Assembly: GCF_009707325.1 (NCBI RefSeq)
Contig: NZ_CP046103.1
Location: 2,770,012 to 2,834,011 of the forward strand
DNA length: 64,000 bases
Direction of reading: 5' to 3'
Origin: Pseudomonas sp. IB20
GTDB taxonomy: Bacteria; Pseudomonadota; Gammaproteobacteria; Pseudomonadales; Pseudomonadaceae
Shown: positions 8,481-16,638 of the stretch, piece by piece
How positions within the stretch are numbered: position 1 is the stretch's first letter
Layout of the letters: every line of letters begins with the position of its first letter
Notes under the pieces: generated by a model
Told to the model about the DNA's origin: nothing
The model's input: only the letters and a program-made list of their open reading frames with translations
The model's database searches: none
Position numbers and translations under genes: made by a program

Positions 8481-8706
8481 ATGCGAATCACCTGCCTCCA
8501 TACGGCACACAGCAACGTAGCAGTGTTTGATGCCGCCGCTGAAGCACTCGGCGTCGCACCGGATGTTCGACGCTCGCGAGCGCATATGCGTGTCGATCTT
8601 CTCGACCTGGGACGAAGGCGATTTCGACAACCTGGTGCGGCTGATGCGCAAGTTCGCCGAGGAGATCAAGGCAGACTCGGTACAGGCGACGAAAGACACC
8701 CTCTGA
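8481..8706 (+). pseudogene. Chimera of two gene remnants: Asp/Glu-racemase-like start and MarR-like end
   Basis: From the ATG at 8481 (with CCAGGAG upstream) MRITCLHTAHSNVAVFDAAA looks like the N-terminus of an aspartate/glutamate racemase-like protein, but similarity stops after about 24 residues. In another frame, from about 8553 to the TGA at 8704-8706, the sequence reads ICVSIFSTWDEGDFDNLVRL then MRKFAEEIKA, resembling the C-terminal helices of a MarR-type regulator. Neither gene is complete, so two genes were fused by a deletion. The 5' piece is recognised with fair confidence, the 3' piece with less. Confidence 0.55.
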
Positions 8707-8799
8707 CAGTGCTGCGCTTCACATCCTAAAGCGTGCTGCGCTGCAACGCCGCGATCTGTTGCCACATCGCCAACGGGTTTGAATCGATCTAATACCTGT

Positions 8800-9570
8800 C
8801 TATGCCTGCACTGAAACCATCCAGCTCACAAAGGCCTGCAGCCGCGCGAAAAACGCCTCGCGCTCGGCGCTCGGGTTGCGCGCCTCAAACAGGAAGTAGG
8901 CGATCTGGATGCGCATGGTCGGGTAATGCTGCACGAACAAGGCAACATGCTCTTCGAGGGTTTGAGGCCAACCTGAGGCATCGGCCGCGCGCAACGTGTG
9001 CGTTGACCGAATCAACTTGCGTGCCGCTTCGCGCTGCAAGCGAAGCCGCTCGGGCGCGCTGCTGGCATGTTCGATGCGCGTGAGGTAGCCGTTCAACACC
9101 GGCTCAAAATCACCATTGAGCGCCAAGGCGATGTCACGCGAGGGCGCGAACGGTTCGAAGCGCAGCGAGAGGTCATCGCCCCACAGGCAACGGCAATGAT
9201 GCTTGAGCCAGAAGCCCCAGCGATTGCGGTTCTCGGGCGCCAGCACTTCGGCGCGGTGGCCGATATCGAAGTCGATCTTCGTCACCCCTTCGTGCCGTTG
9301 TTCCAGCGCCTGGCGCAGCTGTTCCAACTGCTCGAGTACTTGCGCGTCCGGCGGGTCAGTCAGTACCAGCGTGAGATCAAGGTCGGACTCGCCTGGGCTG
9401 GCATCGCCCCTGGCGACACTGCCGTAGAGATAAACGCTGTGCAGCCCCAGCCCTGCGGGTGACAGAGACGCGCGCACATCGGCCAGCAACGATTGGAATT
9501 CAGGTTGGATGGGCGCATCGGCAACCGTCAGCACGCAACCATTCACATCGACACCTTGAACGGCGCTCAT
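8800..9570 (-). CDS. Nucleotidyltransferase-domain protein
   Basis: 256 aa. The signature GSVARGDASPGESDLDL at about residues 50-66 is the GSx10DxD motif of the DNA-polymerase-beta-type nucleotidyltransferase fold (MNT/ANT family); a helical C-terminal half follows, as in aminoglycoside nucleotidyltransferase-like proteins. Whether it modifies a small molecule, tRNA or protein is not visible. Its ATG overlaps the stop of the upstream ATPase gene (ATGA at 9567-9570), so the two are translationally coupled. It might be a MNT-type antitoxin-like component, but no HEPN partner is seen. Confidence 0.78.
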   Translation of the reverse strand: MSAVQGVDVNGCVLTVADAPIQPEFQSLLADVRASLSPAGLGLHSVYLYGSVARGDASPGESDLDLTLVLTDPPDAQVLEQLEQLRQALEQRHEGVTKIDFDIGHRAEVLAPENRNRWGFWLKHHCRCLWGDDLSLRFEPFAPSRDIALALNGDFEPVLNGYLTRIEHASSAPERLRLQREAARKLIRSTHTLRAADASGWPQTLEEHVALFVQHYPTMRIQIAYFLFEARNPSAEREAFFARLQAFVSWMVSVQA

Positions 9571-10046
9571 GGGCGATGCACCTCAATCACCAAACCTTCG
9601 GCCTCACTCGGCACACAGAAGTGCCGGGTGATCAGGTCAAACTCGGCATCGGTTGCGGCAAAATCATGCTCGCCCAGGGCATTGCGCGCATGCAGGCGCG
9701 CGCGGCACGTGGCGTCGTCCAATTCGAGGTAGTGCAGGCGGTGCGGCACCTGAGCGGTCTGCGCCAGACCGAGCAGCCATTCGCGGTTGGCCAGTGTGTT
9801 AGCGGGAAAATCCAGCACCACGTTGACGCCCGATTGCAGCAGGTTGCTCACCAGCGGCCCCAACACCCCGCGAACACGCTGGGCGCAGCGCAGATAATCG
9901 GCAACCGACAGGATCTCACCCGGATAGAGCTGCGCGAGCCAGTGATCTTCGCTGAGCACGACGGCGGCGTGCTCGGCGGCCAGGGTCTTAGCCAGTGTGG
10001 ATTTGCCGGAGGCGATCTTGCCGCACAGCAGATGCAGGGTTGGCAT
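9567..10046 (-). CDS. Small AAA/P-loop kinase-like ATPase
   Basis: 159 aa with a Walker A at the very start, LLCGKIASGKSTLAKTLA (residues 6-23), a Walker-B-like VNVVLDFPAN, and a lid region CRARLHARN, as in the AAA_33/zeta-toxin-like small kinase family. Such proteins phosphorylate small molecules or act as predicted kinases; no substrate is known here. It is coupled by a 4-bp overlap to the following nucleotidyltransferase, suggesting a two-step modification pair. The start is the ATG at 10046. Confidence 0.78.
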   Translation of the reverse strand: MPTLHLLCGKIASGKSTLAKTLAAEHAAVVLSEDHWLAQLYPGEILSVADYLRCAQRVRGVLGPLVSNLLQSGVNVVLDFPANTLANREWLLGLAQTAQVPHRLHYLELDDATCRARLHARNALGEHDFAATDAEFDLITRHFCVPSEAEGLVIEVHRP

Positions 10047-10120
10047 GGAGCGGTTCCTTATGTCGGGCCATCAAGCGTTATTGCCCGTCAATTAAACGAT
10101 AGCGTGGGCAGCCGTTAACC

Positions 10121-10200
10121 TGTGGCGAGGGAGCTTGCTCCCGTTGGGCCGCGAAGCGGCCCTAAAACGCAGTCCAACGGGAGCAAGCTCCCCCCACGCG
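10121..10200. repeat. REP doublet (hairpin)
   Basis: Perfect 19-bp inverted arms, GGGAGCTTGCTCCCGTTGG (10129-10147) and CCAACGGGAGCAAGCTCCC (10174-10192), enclose GGCCGCGAAGCGGCC, itself palindromic. This is the REP design common in P. fluorescens intergenic DNA. It lies immediately left of the adapter-like sequence. Confidence 0.8.
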
Positions 10201-10206
10201 TTTAGG

Positions 10207-10226
10207 AGATCGGAAGAGCACACGTC
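10207..10226. other. Exact Illumina adapter sequence (assembly contamination)
   Basis: AGATCGGAAGAGCACACGTC matches the first 20 bases of the standard Illumina TruSeq adapter. In the reverse frame it encodes DVCSSDL, a peptide known from adapter-contaminated database entries. It is unlikely to be genomic. The join between the REP on its left and the DUF2231 promoter region on its right should therefore be considered unverified. Confidence 0.9.
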
Positions 10227-10256
10227 GGTGCTGAACGATAAGGAGCCGCCACCGAC

Positions 10257-10682
10257 ATGACTACCCTCCCCGCCTACCCCACCGTCAGACCAGGCCCGCT
10301 GCATTCAATGCTGCTGGCCGGCAGCGTACCGTTGTTTCTCGGTGCCTTGCTCAGTGACATTGCCTACGGCCAGACCTACCAGATCCAGTGGGCCAACTTT
10401 GCGTCCTGGCTAATCGCCGGCGCCCTGGTATTGAGTGGCTTTGCGCTGTTGTTTGCGCTGGTCAACCTGCTGCGTGCCGACCACAAGGCCGGGCGCCCCA
10501 CGGCTTATTTTCTACTGCTGTTGGCCGCTTGGGTGCTCGGGCTGGTCAACGCCTTTCAGCATGCCAAGGACGCTTACGCCATGATGCCGGGCGGCCTGAT
10601 CTTGTCGGTGATCGTCACGGTGCTGGCAATCGCCGCCACCTGGATCGGCCTGACCAACCTGCGCGCAGGAGTTGCCAAATGA
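10257..10682 (+). CDS. DUF2231 membrane protein
   Basis: 141 aa, with about four transmembrane segments (LHSMLLAGSVPLFLGALLSD, FASWLIAGALVLSGFALLFA, AYFLLLLAAWVLGLVNAF, ILSVIVTVLAIAATWIGL). The pattern HSMLLAGSVPLFLGALLSDIAY is typical of DUF2231. AAGGAG stands 10-11 nt upstream. Its stop overlaps the start of the lipoprotein sugar dehydrogenase gene (ATGA at 10679-10682), so they form an operon. A role in electron transfer to or from the periplasmic dehydrogenase is plausible but inferred. The promoter region upstream contains the adapter artefact. Confidence 0.82.
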   Translation: MTTLPAYPTVRPGPLHSMLLAGSVPLFLGALLSDIAYGQTYQIQWANFASWLIAGALVLSGFALLFALVNLLRADHKAGRPTAYFLLLLAAWVLGLVNAFQHAKDAYAMMPGGLILSVIVTVLAIAATWIGLTNLRAGVAK

Positions 10683-11971
10683 AAACACTTCATACCCTAA
10701 GCGTATTGAGCGCTGCCCTGTTACTCACGGCTTGTGGCGGTGAAGGCGACAAAACCCAGGCCCGCGGCCCCGACCCTAAATTACCCGAGCAACAAAGCAG
10801 CCTGCTGCCGAGCATGAAAATTGCCGAGCCGGCGCCGTGGGGCGAGCAGAAACCCAAGGTACCCGACGGCTACAGCGTCACCGCCATTGCCACTGACTTG
10901 GCCATCCCGCGCCAAACCCTGGTGTTGCCCAACGGCGACATCCTCGTCGCCGAAGGCCGTGGCGGCAGCGCGGCCAAGCTCAAGCCCAAGGACGTGATCG
11001 CCAGCCTGATCAAGGCCGAGGGCAATACCAAGGTCAAGGGTGGCAACCGCCTGACACTGCTGCGCGATGCCGACGGTGACGGCACGTATGAACTGAAAAC
11101 GGTATTCGCCGACAACCTCAACGCGCCCTACGGCCTGGCCTTCGCTGACGGCAAACTCTACGTCGCCAACCAAGACGCGCTGGTGCGCTTCGACTACACC
11201 GATGGCCAGACCAAACCCAGCGGCCCGCCAACCAAAGTCACCGACCTGCCGGCGCAGATCAACCACCACTGGACCAAGTCCCTGGCGGTGAGCGAGGACG
11301 GGCGCCAGCTCTACGTGGGCATCGGCTCCAACAGCAACATCACCGAGCGTGGCATGGAAGTGGAAATCGACCGCGCGATGGTCTGGCAGATCGACGCCGC
11401 CACCGGCGCGCACAAACCCTACGCCACCGGCATTCGCAACCCCACCGCGCTGACCATCCAACCCGGCACCGGCCAAGTGTGGGCGGTAGCCAACGAACGT
11501 GATGAACTCGGCCCGGACCTGGTGCCGGACTACCTGACGTCGGTGCGCGAAGGCGCCTTCTATGGCTGGCCCTACAGCTACTGGGGCCAGAACGTCGACC
11601 CGCGCGCGCAACCGCAGAACCCAGCGAAAGTCGCCAGTGCGATCAAGCCGGATTACAGCCTAGGCTCCCACGTTGCAGCGTTGGGCGTGGACTTCTCCAT
11701 CCCTGCCCTGGGTGAGAAATTCGCCGACGGCGTGTTTGTCGGCGAGCACGGCAGTTGGAACCGCGACAACCCGGTGGGCTACAAAGTGATCTTCGTGCCC
11801 TTCAGCAATGGCAAACCGGCGGGTGAGCCGATCGACTTCGCCACCGGCTTTCGTGGGGATGACGGCAAGACCCGTGGGCGCCCGGTGGGTGTGACGGTGG
11901 ACCCTAAAGGTGCGCTGATCATCGCCGACGACCTGGCCAATACCATTTGGCGCGTGACACGTAACCCATAG
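10679..11971 (+). CDS. PQQ-type sorbosone/glucose dehydrogenase family lipoprotein
   Basis: 430 aa. The N-terminus MKTLHTLSVLSAALLLTACGG is a lipoprotein signal with lipobox LTAC (Cys about 19). The mature part is a six-bladed propeller: PRQTLVLPNGDILVAEGRGG, then YGLAFADGKLYVANQDALVR, GIRNPTALTIQPGTGQVWAV, NERDELGPDLVPDYL and GVFVGEHGSWNRDNPVGYKV match the soluble aldose sugar dehydrogenase (L-sorbosone dehydrogenase) family that uses PQQ. It is probably anchored in the periplasm and passes electrons to the membrane. The start at 10679 overlaps the DUF2231 stop. Open sequence further upstream in this frame is antisense noise of the previous gene. Confidence 0.86.
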   Translation: MKTLHTLSVLSAALLLTACGGEGDKTQARGPDPKLPEQQSSLLPSMKIAEPAPWGEQKPKVPDGYSVTAIATDLAIPRQTLVLPNGDILVAEGRGGSAAKLKPKDVIASLIKAEGNTKVKGGNRLTLLRDADGDGTYELKTVFADNLNAPYGLAFADGKLYVANQDALVRFDYTDGQTKPSGPPTKVTDLPAQINHHWTKSLAVSEDGRQLYVGIGSNSNITERGMEVEIDRAMVWQIDAATGAHKPYATGIRNPTALTIQPGTGQVWAVANERDELGPDLVPDYLTSVREGAFYGWPYSYWGQNVDPRAQPQNPAKVASAIKPDYSLGSHVAALGVDFSIPALGEKFADGVFVGEHGSWNRDNPVGYKVIFVPFSNGKPAGEPIDFATGFRGDDGKTRGRPVGVTVDPKGALIIADDLANTIWRVTRNP

Positions 11972-12002
11972 CCCTTGCAGCACAGGGGCGGTCGCGCCCC
12001 TG

Positions 12003-12134
12003 TCAGCCATCACCCTGCAATTGCGCTTCAAGCCAGGCCAGCAGCGCCACAACCTCGCTGCGCGGGCCTGTGCCTTGCTGCCTGTAGACCGAAATCGCCT
12101 CGGGCAAATGCACACTCTCGGCGCAGCCCTTTCA
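12003..12134 (-). pseudogene. Possible C-terminal remnant of a LysR-type regulator
   Basis: Reading the minus strand up to a TGA at 12003-12005 gives VHLPEAISVYRQQGTGPRSE followed by VVALLAWLEAQLQGDG, which resembles the last 40 residues of a LysR effector domain. There is no start and no upstream domain; DNA beyond 12135 is unrelated and AT-rich. It is likely a decayed gene end. The family call is tentative. Confidence 0.35.
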
Positions 12135-12212
12135 ACATCGTTGAAAAAACCAGCCCTATTTGACTAACACCCGTCAGTTAAGGGCAAACACTGCAACTGT
12201 AGCAATCTGGCT

Positions 12213-12296
12213 CACCATGGCGAGCGGGCTTGCCCCGCGTTGGGTTGCGAAGCGACCCCAAAATGGAACTGCTACGCAGCCCAACAAGACAACCCG
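12213..12296. repeat. Degenerate REP element
   Basis: CATGGCGAGCGGGCTTGCCC followed by CGCGTTGGG and, inverted nearby, CAGCCCAACAAG recalls a REP doublet whose arms have drifted. It fills most of the gap between the dehydrogenase and the transporter; no gene is seen here. Confidence 0.5.
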
Positions 12297-12345
12297 AGAA
12301 GCTACAGTGCACGCCCACGCTGCCACCAGCGCGGGCATGCGCAGC

Positions 12346-13749
12346 TCACAAATCAGTGATTTCCTTATGGCGTGGCACCAGCGCCTTCATCACGCTCCAC
12401 GCCACCAGGTACGCCAGCGCACAGATCGCGAACATGATCATGTAGCCGGTATGAATGTCGTTGATGGACTTGTAGTAGTCGAACACCCAACCGCCAATCT
12501 TGGTCATCACCACACCGCCCAGCCCACCGGCCATGCCGCCGATGCCGACCACTGAGGCCACGGTTTTCTGCGGGAACATGTCGGACACGGTGGTGAAGAT
12601 GTTGCACGACCACGCTTGGTGTGCCGAGGCGCCCACGCCGATCAGCAGCACCGGCACCCAGAAGCTCAGGTAGCCGAACGGCTGCGCCAGCAACACCACC
12701 AGCGGGAACAGTGCGATGACCAGCATGGCTTTCATGCGGCCGTCATAGGGTGCATCGCCACGGGCCATGAAGTAGCTGGGGAACCAGCCGCCGCCGATAC
12801 TGCCGACCATGGTCATGCTGTACAGCACCGCCAGCGGCATCACGATATCGGCGCCTTTCATGCCGTATTGCGCCGACAGGTAAGTCGGCAGCCAGAACAG
12901 GAAGAACCACCACACGCCGTCGGTCATGAACTTGCCGAAGGCAAACGCCCAGGTCTGGCGATAGGTCAGTAGCTTGAACCACGAGACTTTTTTCGGGATT
13001 GTACCGGCGGGTTCAGGCGTGAACGGTTGCACCGTCTGGTCGCTGCGGATATAGGCCAGTTCTGCGGCCGACAGGCGTTTTTGCTGCTCCGGTTTTTCGT
13101 AAACCATTGCCCACACCGCGACCCACACAAAGCCCAACATGCCAATGACCATAAAGGCCGCTTCCCAGCCCCACATTCCGGCAATCAAGGGCACACAGAT
13201 CGGCGCCAGGATCGCTCCCACGTTAGCCCCGGAGTTAAAGATACCGGTGGCAAATGAGCGTTCTTTTTTCGGGAAGTATTCGGCGGTGGCCTTGATCGCA
13301 ATGGGAAAGTTACCCGCCTCGCCAATCGCCAGCACCGCGCGTGACAGCATGAAGCCGGCAATCGACACCGGGATCACCGCCAGGCCGATGGCACCGCTCA
13401 CGGCAGCGATGCCCTCACCCATCGGCACCGAGAACGCATGCATGATCGCGCCGGTGGACCAGATACAGATCGCCACCACATAGGCGGCCTTGGTGCCGAT
13501 CTTGTCGACAAACCGCCCGGCAAACAGCATGGAAATCGCATAGCCAAACTGGAACACCGCCGCAATGTTGGCGTAGTCCGTATTGCTCCAGCCAAATTGT
13601 GTCGACAGCTGCGGCGCTAAAAGGCTGAGGACCTGGCGGTCGAGGTAATTGACGGTGGTGGCGAAGAACAACATCGCGCAGATAGTCCAGCGATAGTTGC
13701 CGACGGCCGTGCCGACGCGATGGGCGTTGAGGGGCTCATTCAAATTCAT
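12346..13749 (-). CDS. MFS transporter, anion:cation symporter type (hexuronate ExuT/GudP-like)
   Basis: 467 aa, 12 predicted membrane segments. YRWTICAMLFFATTVNYLDRQVLSLLAPQL is the ACS-family opening of ExuT/GudP-like permeases; GEAGNFPIAIKATAEYFPKKERSFATGIFNSG in the loop after helix 4 is strongly typical of hexuronate or sugar-acid permeases. The ATG at 13749 (MNLNEPLN) is chosen since family similarity starts soon after. Just upstream, 13798-13808 matches a GntR/FadR-type operator, common for sugar-acid permeases, though no such regulator is adjacent. Substrate inferred: a uronate or similar acid sugar. Confidence 0.85.
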   Translation of the reverse strand: MNLNEPLNAHRVGTAVGNYRWTICAMLFFATTVNYLDRQVLSLLAPQLSTQFGWSNTDYANIAAVFQFGYAISMLFAGRFVDKIGTKAAYVVAICIWSTGAIMHAFSVPMGEGIAAVSGAIGLAVIPVSIAGFMLSRAVLAIGEAGNFPIAIKATAEYFPKKERSFATGIFNSGANVGAILAPICVPLIAGMWGWEAAFMVIGMLGFVWVAVWAMVYEKPEQQKRLSAAELAYIRSDQTVQPFTPEPAGTIPKKVSWFKLLTYRQTWAFAFGKFMTDGVWWFFLFWLPTYLSAQYGMKGADIVMPLAVLYSMTMVGSIGGGWFPSYFMARGDAPYDGRMKAMLVIALFPLVVLLAQPFGYLSFWVPVLLIGVGASAHQAWSCNIFTTVSDMFPQKTVASVVGIGGMAGGLGGVVMTKIGGWVFDYYKSINDIHTGYMIMFAICALAYLVAWSVMKALVPRHKEITDL

Positions 13750-13797
13750 GGCATCACTTTTTATTTTTGTTAGATAGGACATACGCAACGTCATATG

Positions 13798-13808
13798 TCG
13801 TCGTACAA
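13798..13808. promoter_or_regulatory. GntR (FadR-subfamily) type operator upstream of the MFS gene
   Basis: TCGTCGTACAA fits the FadR-group consensus TNGTNNNACNA. It sits about 50 bp upstream of the permease ATG in an AT-rich promoter stretch. A comparable site lies at 24542-24552. The match to a short consensus is suggestive only. Confidence 0.4.
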
Positions 13809-13892
13809 CTGTGACTTTTATAGCGAGCTCCCAGAACGCTGTCAATCTGAAAGATTGCGGTTTATCTAGGTGTCAGGCGGGTACTAAAATAC

Positions 13893-14423
13893 TCAGCTAG
13901 CAGAGGTTGTAGGATGACGCAGGCGAAAAACCAGGCTCGGCGCCTGGCCCGGCACATCGTTGAGCGCGCCAAAGGGCAGCATGCCAAGCTTCTCCAACAC
14001 ACGAATCGAGGCGGCGTGATCAGGCCGCACCAGCCCGAATACCTCAGGCAAGCCGAGGGTTTGGAACGCCATCGCCAATGCATCACGCCCCAGCTCAGTG
14101 GCGTAGCCCTGCCCCCAGGCCTCGACGGCGAAGCGATAACCCAGGTTGATGCGCCGCTCGGTCAGGTAATTGAGGGGTGCCACGCCGCCAAAGCCAATGA
14201 TGTGCTCCGGTGCCTCGCGGCGCGCAATCGCCCACCAGCCGTAGCCTTGGGTAGCCCACTGCTCGCGCCAGTGATTGAGCAGGCGTTGAGCGTCGGCCAG
14301 GCTGGCCATCGGGCCCGCAGGATTGAACAGGTTGGTCTGCGGGTCGGCGAAGATCGCGAACAATCGCTGCACGTCGCTGGGTTCGGGCTTACGGTAGGTC
14401 AGGCGTGAGGCGGTGACAGGCAT
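13893..14423 (-). CDS. GNAT-family N-acetyltransferase (RimJ-like)
   Basis: 176 aa, usual GNAT length. RLTYRKPEPSDVQRLFAIFADP begins the fold; LGYRFAVEAWGQGYATELGR carries the acetyl-CoA loop (GQGYA, R/Q-x-x-G-x-G/A), and VRPDHAASIRVLEKLGM is the typical fourth motif with Asn replaced by Asp-His-Ala. Closest to the RimJ/RimL-type group that acetylates protein N-termini or small amines. It is monocistronic, between two MFS genes. Acceptor unknown. Confidence 0.85.
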   Translation of the reverse strand: MPVTASRLTYRKPEPSDVQRLFAIFADPQTNLFNPAGPMASLADAQRLLNHWREQWATQGYGWWAIARREAPEHIIGFGGVAPLNYLTERRINLGYRFAVEAWGQGYATELGRDALAMAFQTLGLPEVFGLVRPDHAASIRVLEKLGMLPFGALNDVPGQAPSLVFRLRHPTTSAS

Positions 14424-14525
14424 TCGGATAATTCCCTGTTGAAGCCATGAAGTTCAATTCATTTGCAAAAAAAAGCAAATAGAGGTGAATTATTTCATGT
14501 CTGGTTGTATCTGAACTGACAGAGC

Positions 14526-14548
14526 GGTGCCATCGCAACGATGGCACC
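14526..14548 (+). promoter_or_regulatory. Perfect hairpin in the proP leader
   Basis: GGTGCCATCG (14526-14535), loop CAA, CGATGGCACC (14539-14548), 28 bp before the proP ATG. There is no T-run behind it. In the proP mRNA it would form a very stable stem close to the ribosome-binding region, so it could influence translation or mark an upstream transcript end. Confidence 0.5.
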
Positions 14549-14576
14549 TCCCCTGTTCAGTTTTAGAGTGGCCCGC

Positions 14577-16079
14577 ATGAAATTACGTAAGAAAAGCGTC
14601 AAACCCATCGGATTGAAAGACATCACCATCGTCGACGACGCCAAGGTGCGCAAGGCAATCACCGCCGCCGCACTGGGTAACGCCATGGAATGGTTCGACT
14701 TTGGCGTCTATGGCTTTGTCGCCTACGTACTTGGCAAAGTGTTCTTCCCCGACGCCTCGCCCAGCGTACAAATGATCGCCGCCTTGGGCACCTTCTCTGT
14801 GCCGTTCCTGATTCGCCCATTGGGTGGCCTGTTCTTCGGCGCCCTGGGTGACAAATACGGGCGGCAGAAAGTCCTCGCCGCCACCATCGTCATCATGTCC
14901 TTGAGCACCTTCGCCATCGGCCTGATTCCCGGGTATGCCTCGATTGGCATCTGGGCACCGATCCTGCTGCTGCTGTGCAAAATGGCCCAAGGGTTCTCGG
15001 TAGGCGGTGAGTACACCGGCGCCTCGATCTTCGTCGCCGAATACGCGCCGGACCGTAAACGCGGGTTCCTTGGCAGTTGGTTGGACTTCGGCTCCATCGC
15101 CGGTTTCGTGCTTGGCGCCGGTGTGGTGGTACTGATTTCCACCATCCTGGGTGAAGCCGACTTCGAAGCCTGGGGCTGGCGCCTGCCGTTCTTCCTCGCC
15201 CTGCCCCTGGGCCTCATCGGCCTGTACCTGCGCCACGCGCTGGAAGAAACCCCAGCCTTCCAGCAGCACATGGACAAACTCGAGCAAGGCGACCTCCAAG
15301 GCCTGACCCACGGCCCCAAAGTGTCGTTCAAAGAGGTCGCCACCCAACACTGGCGCAGCCTGCTGACCTGCATCGGGATCGTCGCGGCCACCAACGTGAC
15401 GTACTACATGCTGCTGACCTACATGCCCAGCTACCTGTCGCACAACCTGCACTACAAAGAAAACAGCGGCGTGCTGATCATCATCGCGATCATGGTCGGC
15501 ATGCTGTTCGTGCAGCCGTTCATTGGTTTTATCAGCGACAAGATCGGCCGCAAGCCCTTCATCATCGCCGGCAGTGTCGGCTTGCTCTTCCTGTCGATTC
15601 CGGCGTTCATGCTGATCACCAGCGGCAAGATCGGCCTGATCTTCGCAGGCCTGCTGATCCTCGCGGTGATCTTGAACTTCTTCATCGGCGTGATGGCCTC
15701 GACCCTGCCCGCAATGTTCCCCACGCATTTGCGTTACAGCGCGTTGGCCAGTGCGTTCAACGTCTCGGTATTGATCGCCGGTATCACCCCAACCGCCGTG
15801 GCGTGGCTGGTGGAAAGCACCAACAACTTGTTCATGCCCGCCTACTACCTGATGGTGTTTGCGGTGGTCGGCCTGATCACCGGCCTGACCATGAAGGAAA
15901 CCGCCAACAAGCCCCTGCGCGGCGCGGCACCGGCGGCCTCGGACATGGCCGAAGCCAAGGAAATCCTGCAAGAGCACCACGACAATATCGAGCAGAAGAT
16001 CGAAGACATCGACACTCAAATTGCCGAGCTGGAAGCCAAGCGCCAGAACCTGGTGCAGCAGCATCCACGGATTAATTAA
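14577..16079 (+). CDS. proP: Osmoregulatory proline/glycine-betaine:H+ symporter ProP
   Basis: 500 aa, strikingly similar to E. coli ProP along its length: RKAITAAALGNAMEWFDFGV at the first helix, GGLFFGALGDKYGRQKVLA in loop 2-3, KMAQGFSVGGEYTGASIF and RKRGFLGSWLDFGS. The C-terminal tail AKEILQEHHDNIEQKIEDID plus DTQIAELEAKRQNL is the antiparallel coiled coil that tunes the osmotic set point in ProP. It imports proline, betaine and ectoine under high osmolarity. The ATG at 14577 is preferred because the homologous protein starts MKLRKKSVKPIGLKD; an open frame reaches to 14541 without support. A hairpin lies in the leader. Confidence 0.95.
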   Translation: MKLRKKSVKPIGLKDITIVDDAKVRKAITAAALGNAMEWFDFGVYGFVAYVLGKVFFPDASPSVQMIAALGTFSVPFLIRPLGGLFFGALGDKYGRQKVLAATIVIMSLSTFAIGLIPGYASIGIWAPILLLLCKMAQGFSVGGEYTGASIFVAEYAPDRKRGFLGSWLDFGSIAGFVLGAGVVVLISTILGEADFEAWGWRLPFFLALPLGLIGLYLRHALEETPAFQQHMDKLEQGDLQGLTHGPKVSFKEVATQHWRSLLTCIGIVAATNVTYYMLLTYMPSYLSHNLHYKENSGVLIIIAIMVGMLFVQPFIGFISDKIGRKPFIIAGSVGLLFLSIPAFMLITSGKIGLIFAGLLILAVILNFFIGVMASTLPAMFPTHLRYSALASAFNVSVLIAGITPTAVAWLVESTNNLFMPAYYLMVFAVVGLITGLTMKETANKPLRGAAPAASDMAEAKEILQEHHDNIEQKIEDIDTQIAELEAKRQNLVQQHPRIN

Positions 16080-16090
16080 CCCCTGACCCT

Positions 16091-16114
16091 GCGTGGCGGC
16101 CCGCGCCGCCACGC
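16091..16114 (+). terminator. Hairpin after proP
   Basis: GCGTGGCGG (16091-16099) and CCGCCACGC (16106-16114), a perfect 9-bp stem directly after the proP stop and before the GAF gene. No T-tract follows, so it may only attenuate read-through or protect the proP 3' end. Confidence 0.5.
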
Positions 16115-16131
16115 CATTGGAGTGCTTAAGC

Positions 16132-16638
16132 ATGGTTCCAAGCGTCACCGCAGCACACGCATTACTCAGCGCCGATGAGCGCGCTGCCATCGCCGAAATC
16201 GAAGCCACCACCAGCGTCCTGCAATTGGTTACCCGCCTGACCGGCATGCGCTTTGCCGGTATCGCCAAATTCACCGACCAGGAATGGGTGGTGTGCTCGG
16301 CCTATGACCCGCTGCAAATGGGCATTGATGTCAACGACGTACTCGACCTGGAAACCACGCTGTGCAGTGAGTTCTGCATCGACCCTCAAACATTGTTCAT
16401 CCCGCAAATCAGCCAGAACGGCCGGTTTGCCGCACGCCCGGTGGTCAAGCAATACGCCATCGAAAGCTATGCCGGCGCGCCGATCTTCCTGCCCGATGGC
16501 CGCCTGTTCGGCGCGCTGTGCGCCCTGGATTCGCGGGCGATGCTGTTTGACGACCCTAATCTGCCGGAAACCCTGAGCCTGTTTGCGCGGCTGATCGGTT
16601 GTATTTTCTACGCTAATTTGACGGCGGCTGATCAGTGA
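16132..16638 (+). CDS. Stand-alone GAF-domain protein
   Basis: 168 aa consisting almost wholly of one GAF domain: ATTSVLQLVTRLTGMRFAGIAKF, then ETTLCSEFCIDPQTLFIPQI, and SYAGAPIFLPDGRLFGALCALD, a pattern seen in the GAF sensor part of histidine kinases and in small solo GAF proteins. No output domain is attached. It probably senses a small ligand or redox state, partner unknown. It lies 52 bp behind proP on the same strand, separated by a hairpin, so it may be partly co-transcribed with proP. Confidence 0.8.
   Translation: MVPSVTAAHALLSADERAAIAEIEATTSVLQLVTRLTGMRFAGIAKFTDQEWVVCSAYDPLQMGIDVNDVLDLETTLCSEFCIDPQTLFIPQISQNGRFAARPVVKQYAIESYAGAPIFLPDGRLFGALCALDSRAMLFDDPNLPETLSLFARLIGCIFYANLTAADQ

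Noticed and set aside
6413..8706. Region as a genomic island with defence genes
   Set aside because: Genes are ordinary metabolic families with local GC and codon style; the scars are deletions, with no integrase, tRNA or direct repeat.
8800..10046. Nucleotidyltransferase/ATPase pair as a MNT-HEPN toxin-antitoxin system
   Set aside because: No HEPN motif (Rx4-6H) seen in the partner; it has a Walker A kinase-like fold instead.
10092..10304. Minus-strand small ORF containing DVCSSDL
   Set aside because: This peptide comes from the adapter sequence; the rest is REP DNA.
14583..16274. 563-codon minus-strand open frame antisense to proP
   Set aside because: Shadow of the GC-rich third positions of proP: rich in Gln, His and Gly, no family likeness. 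proP on the plus strand is certain.
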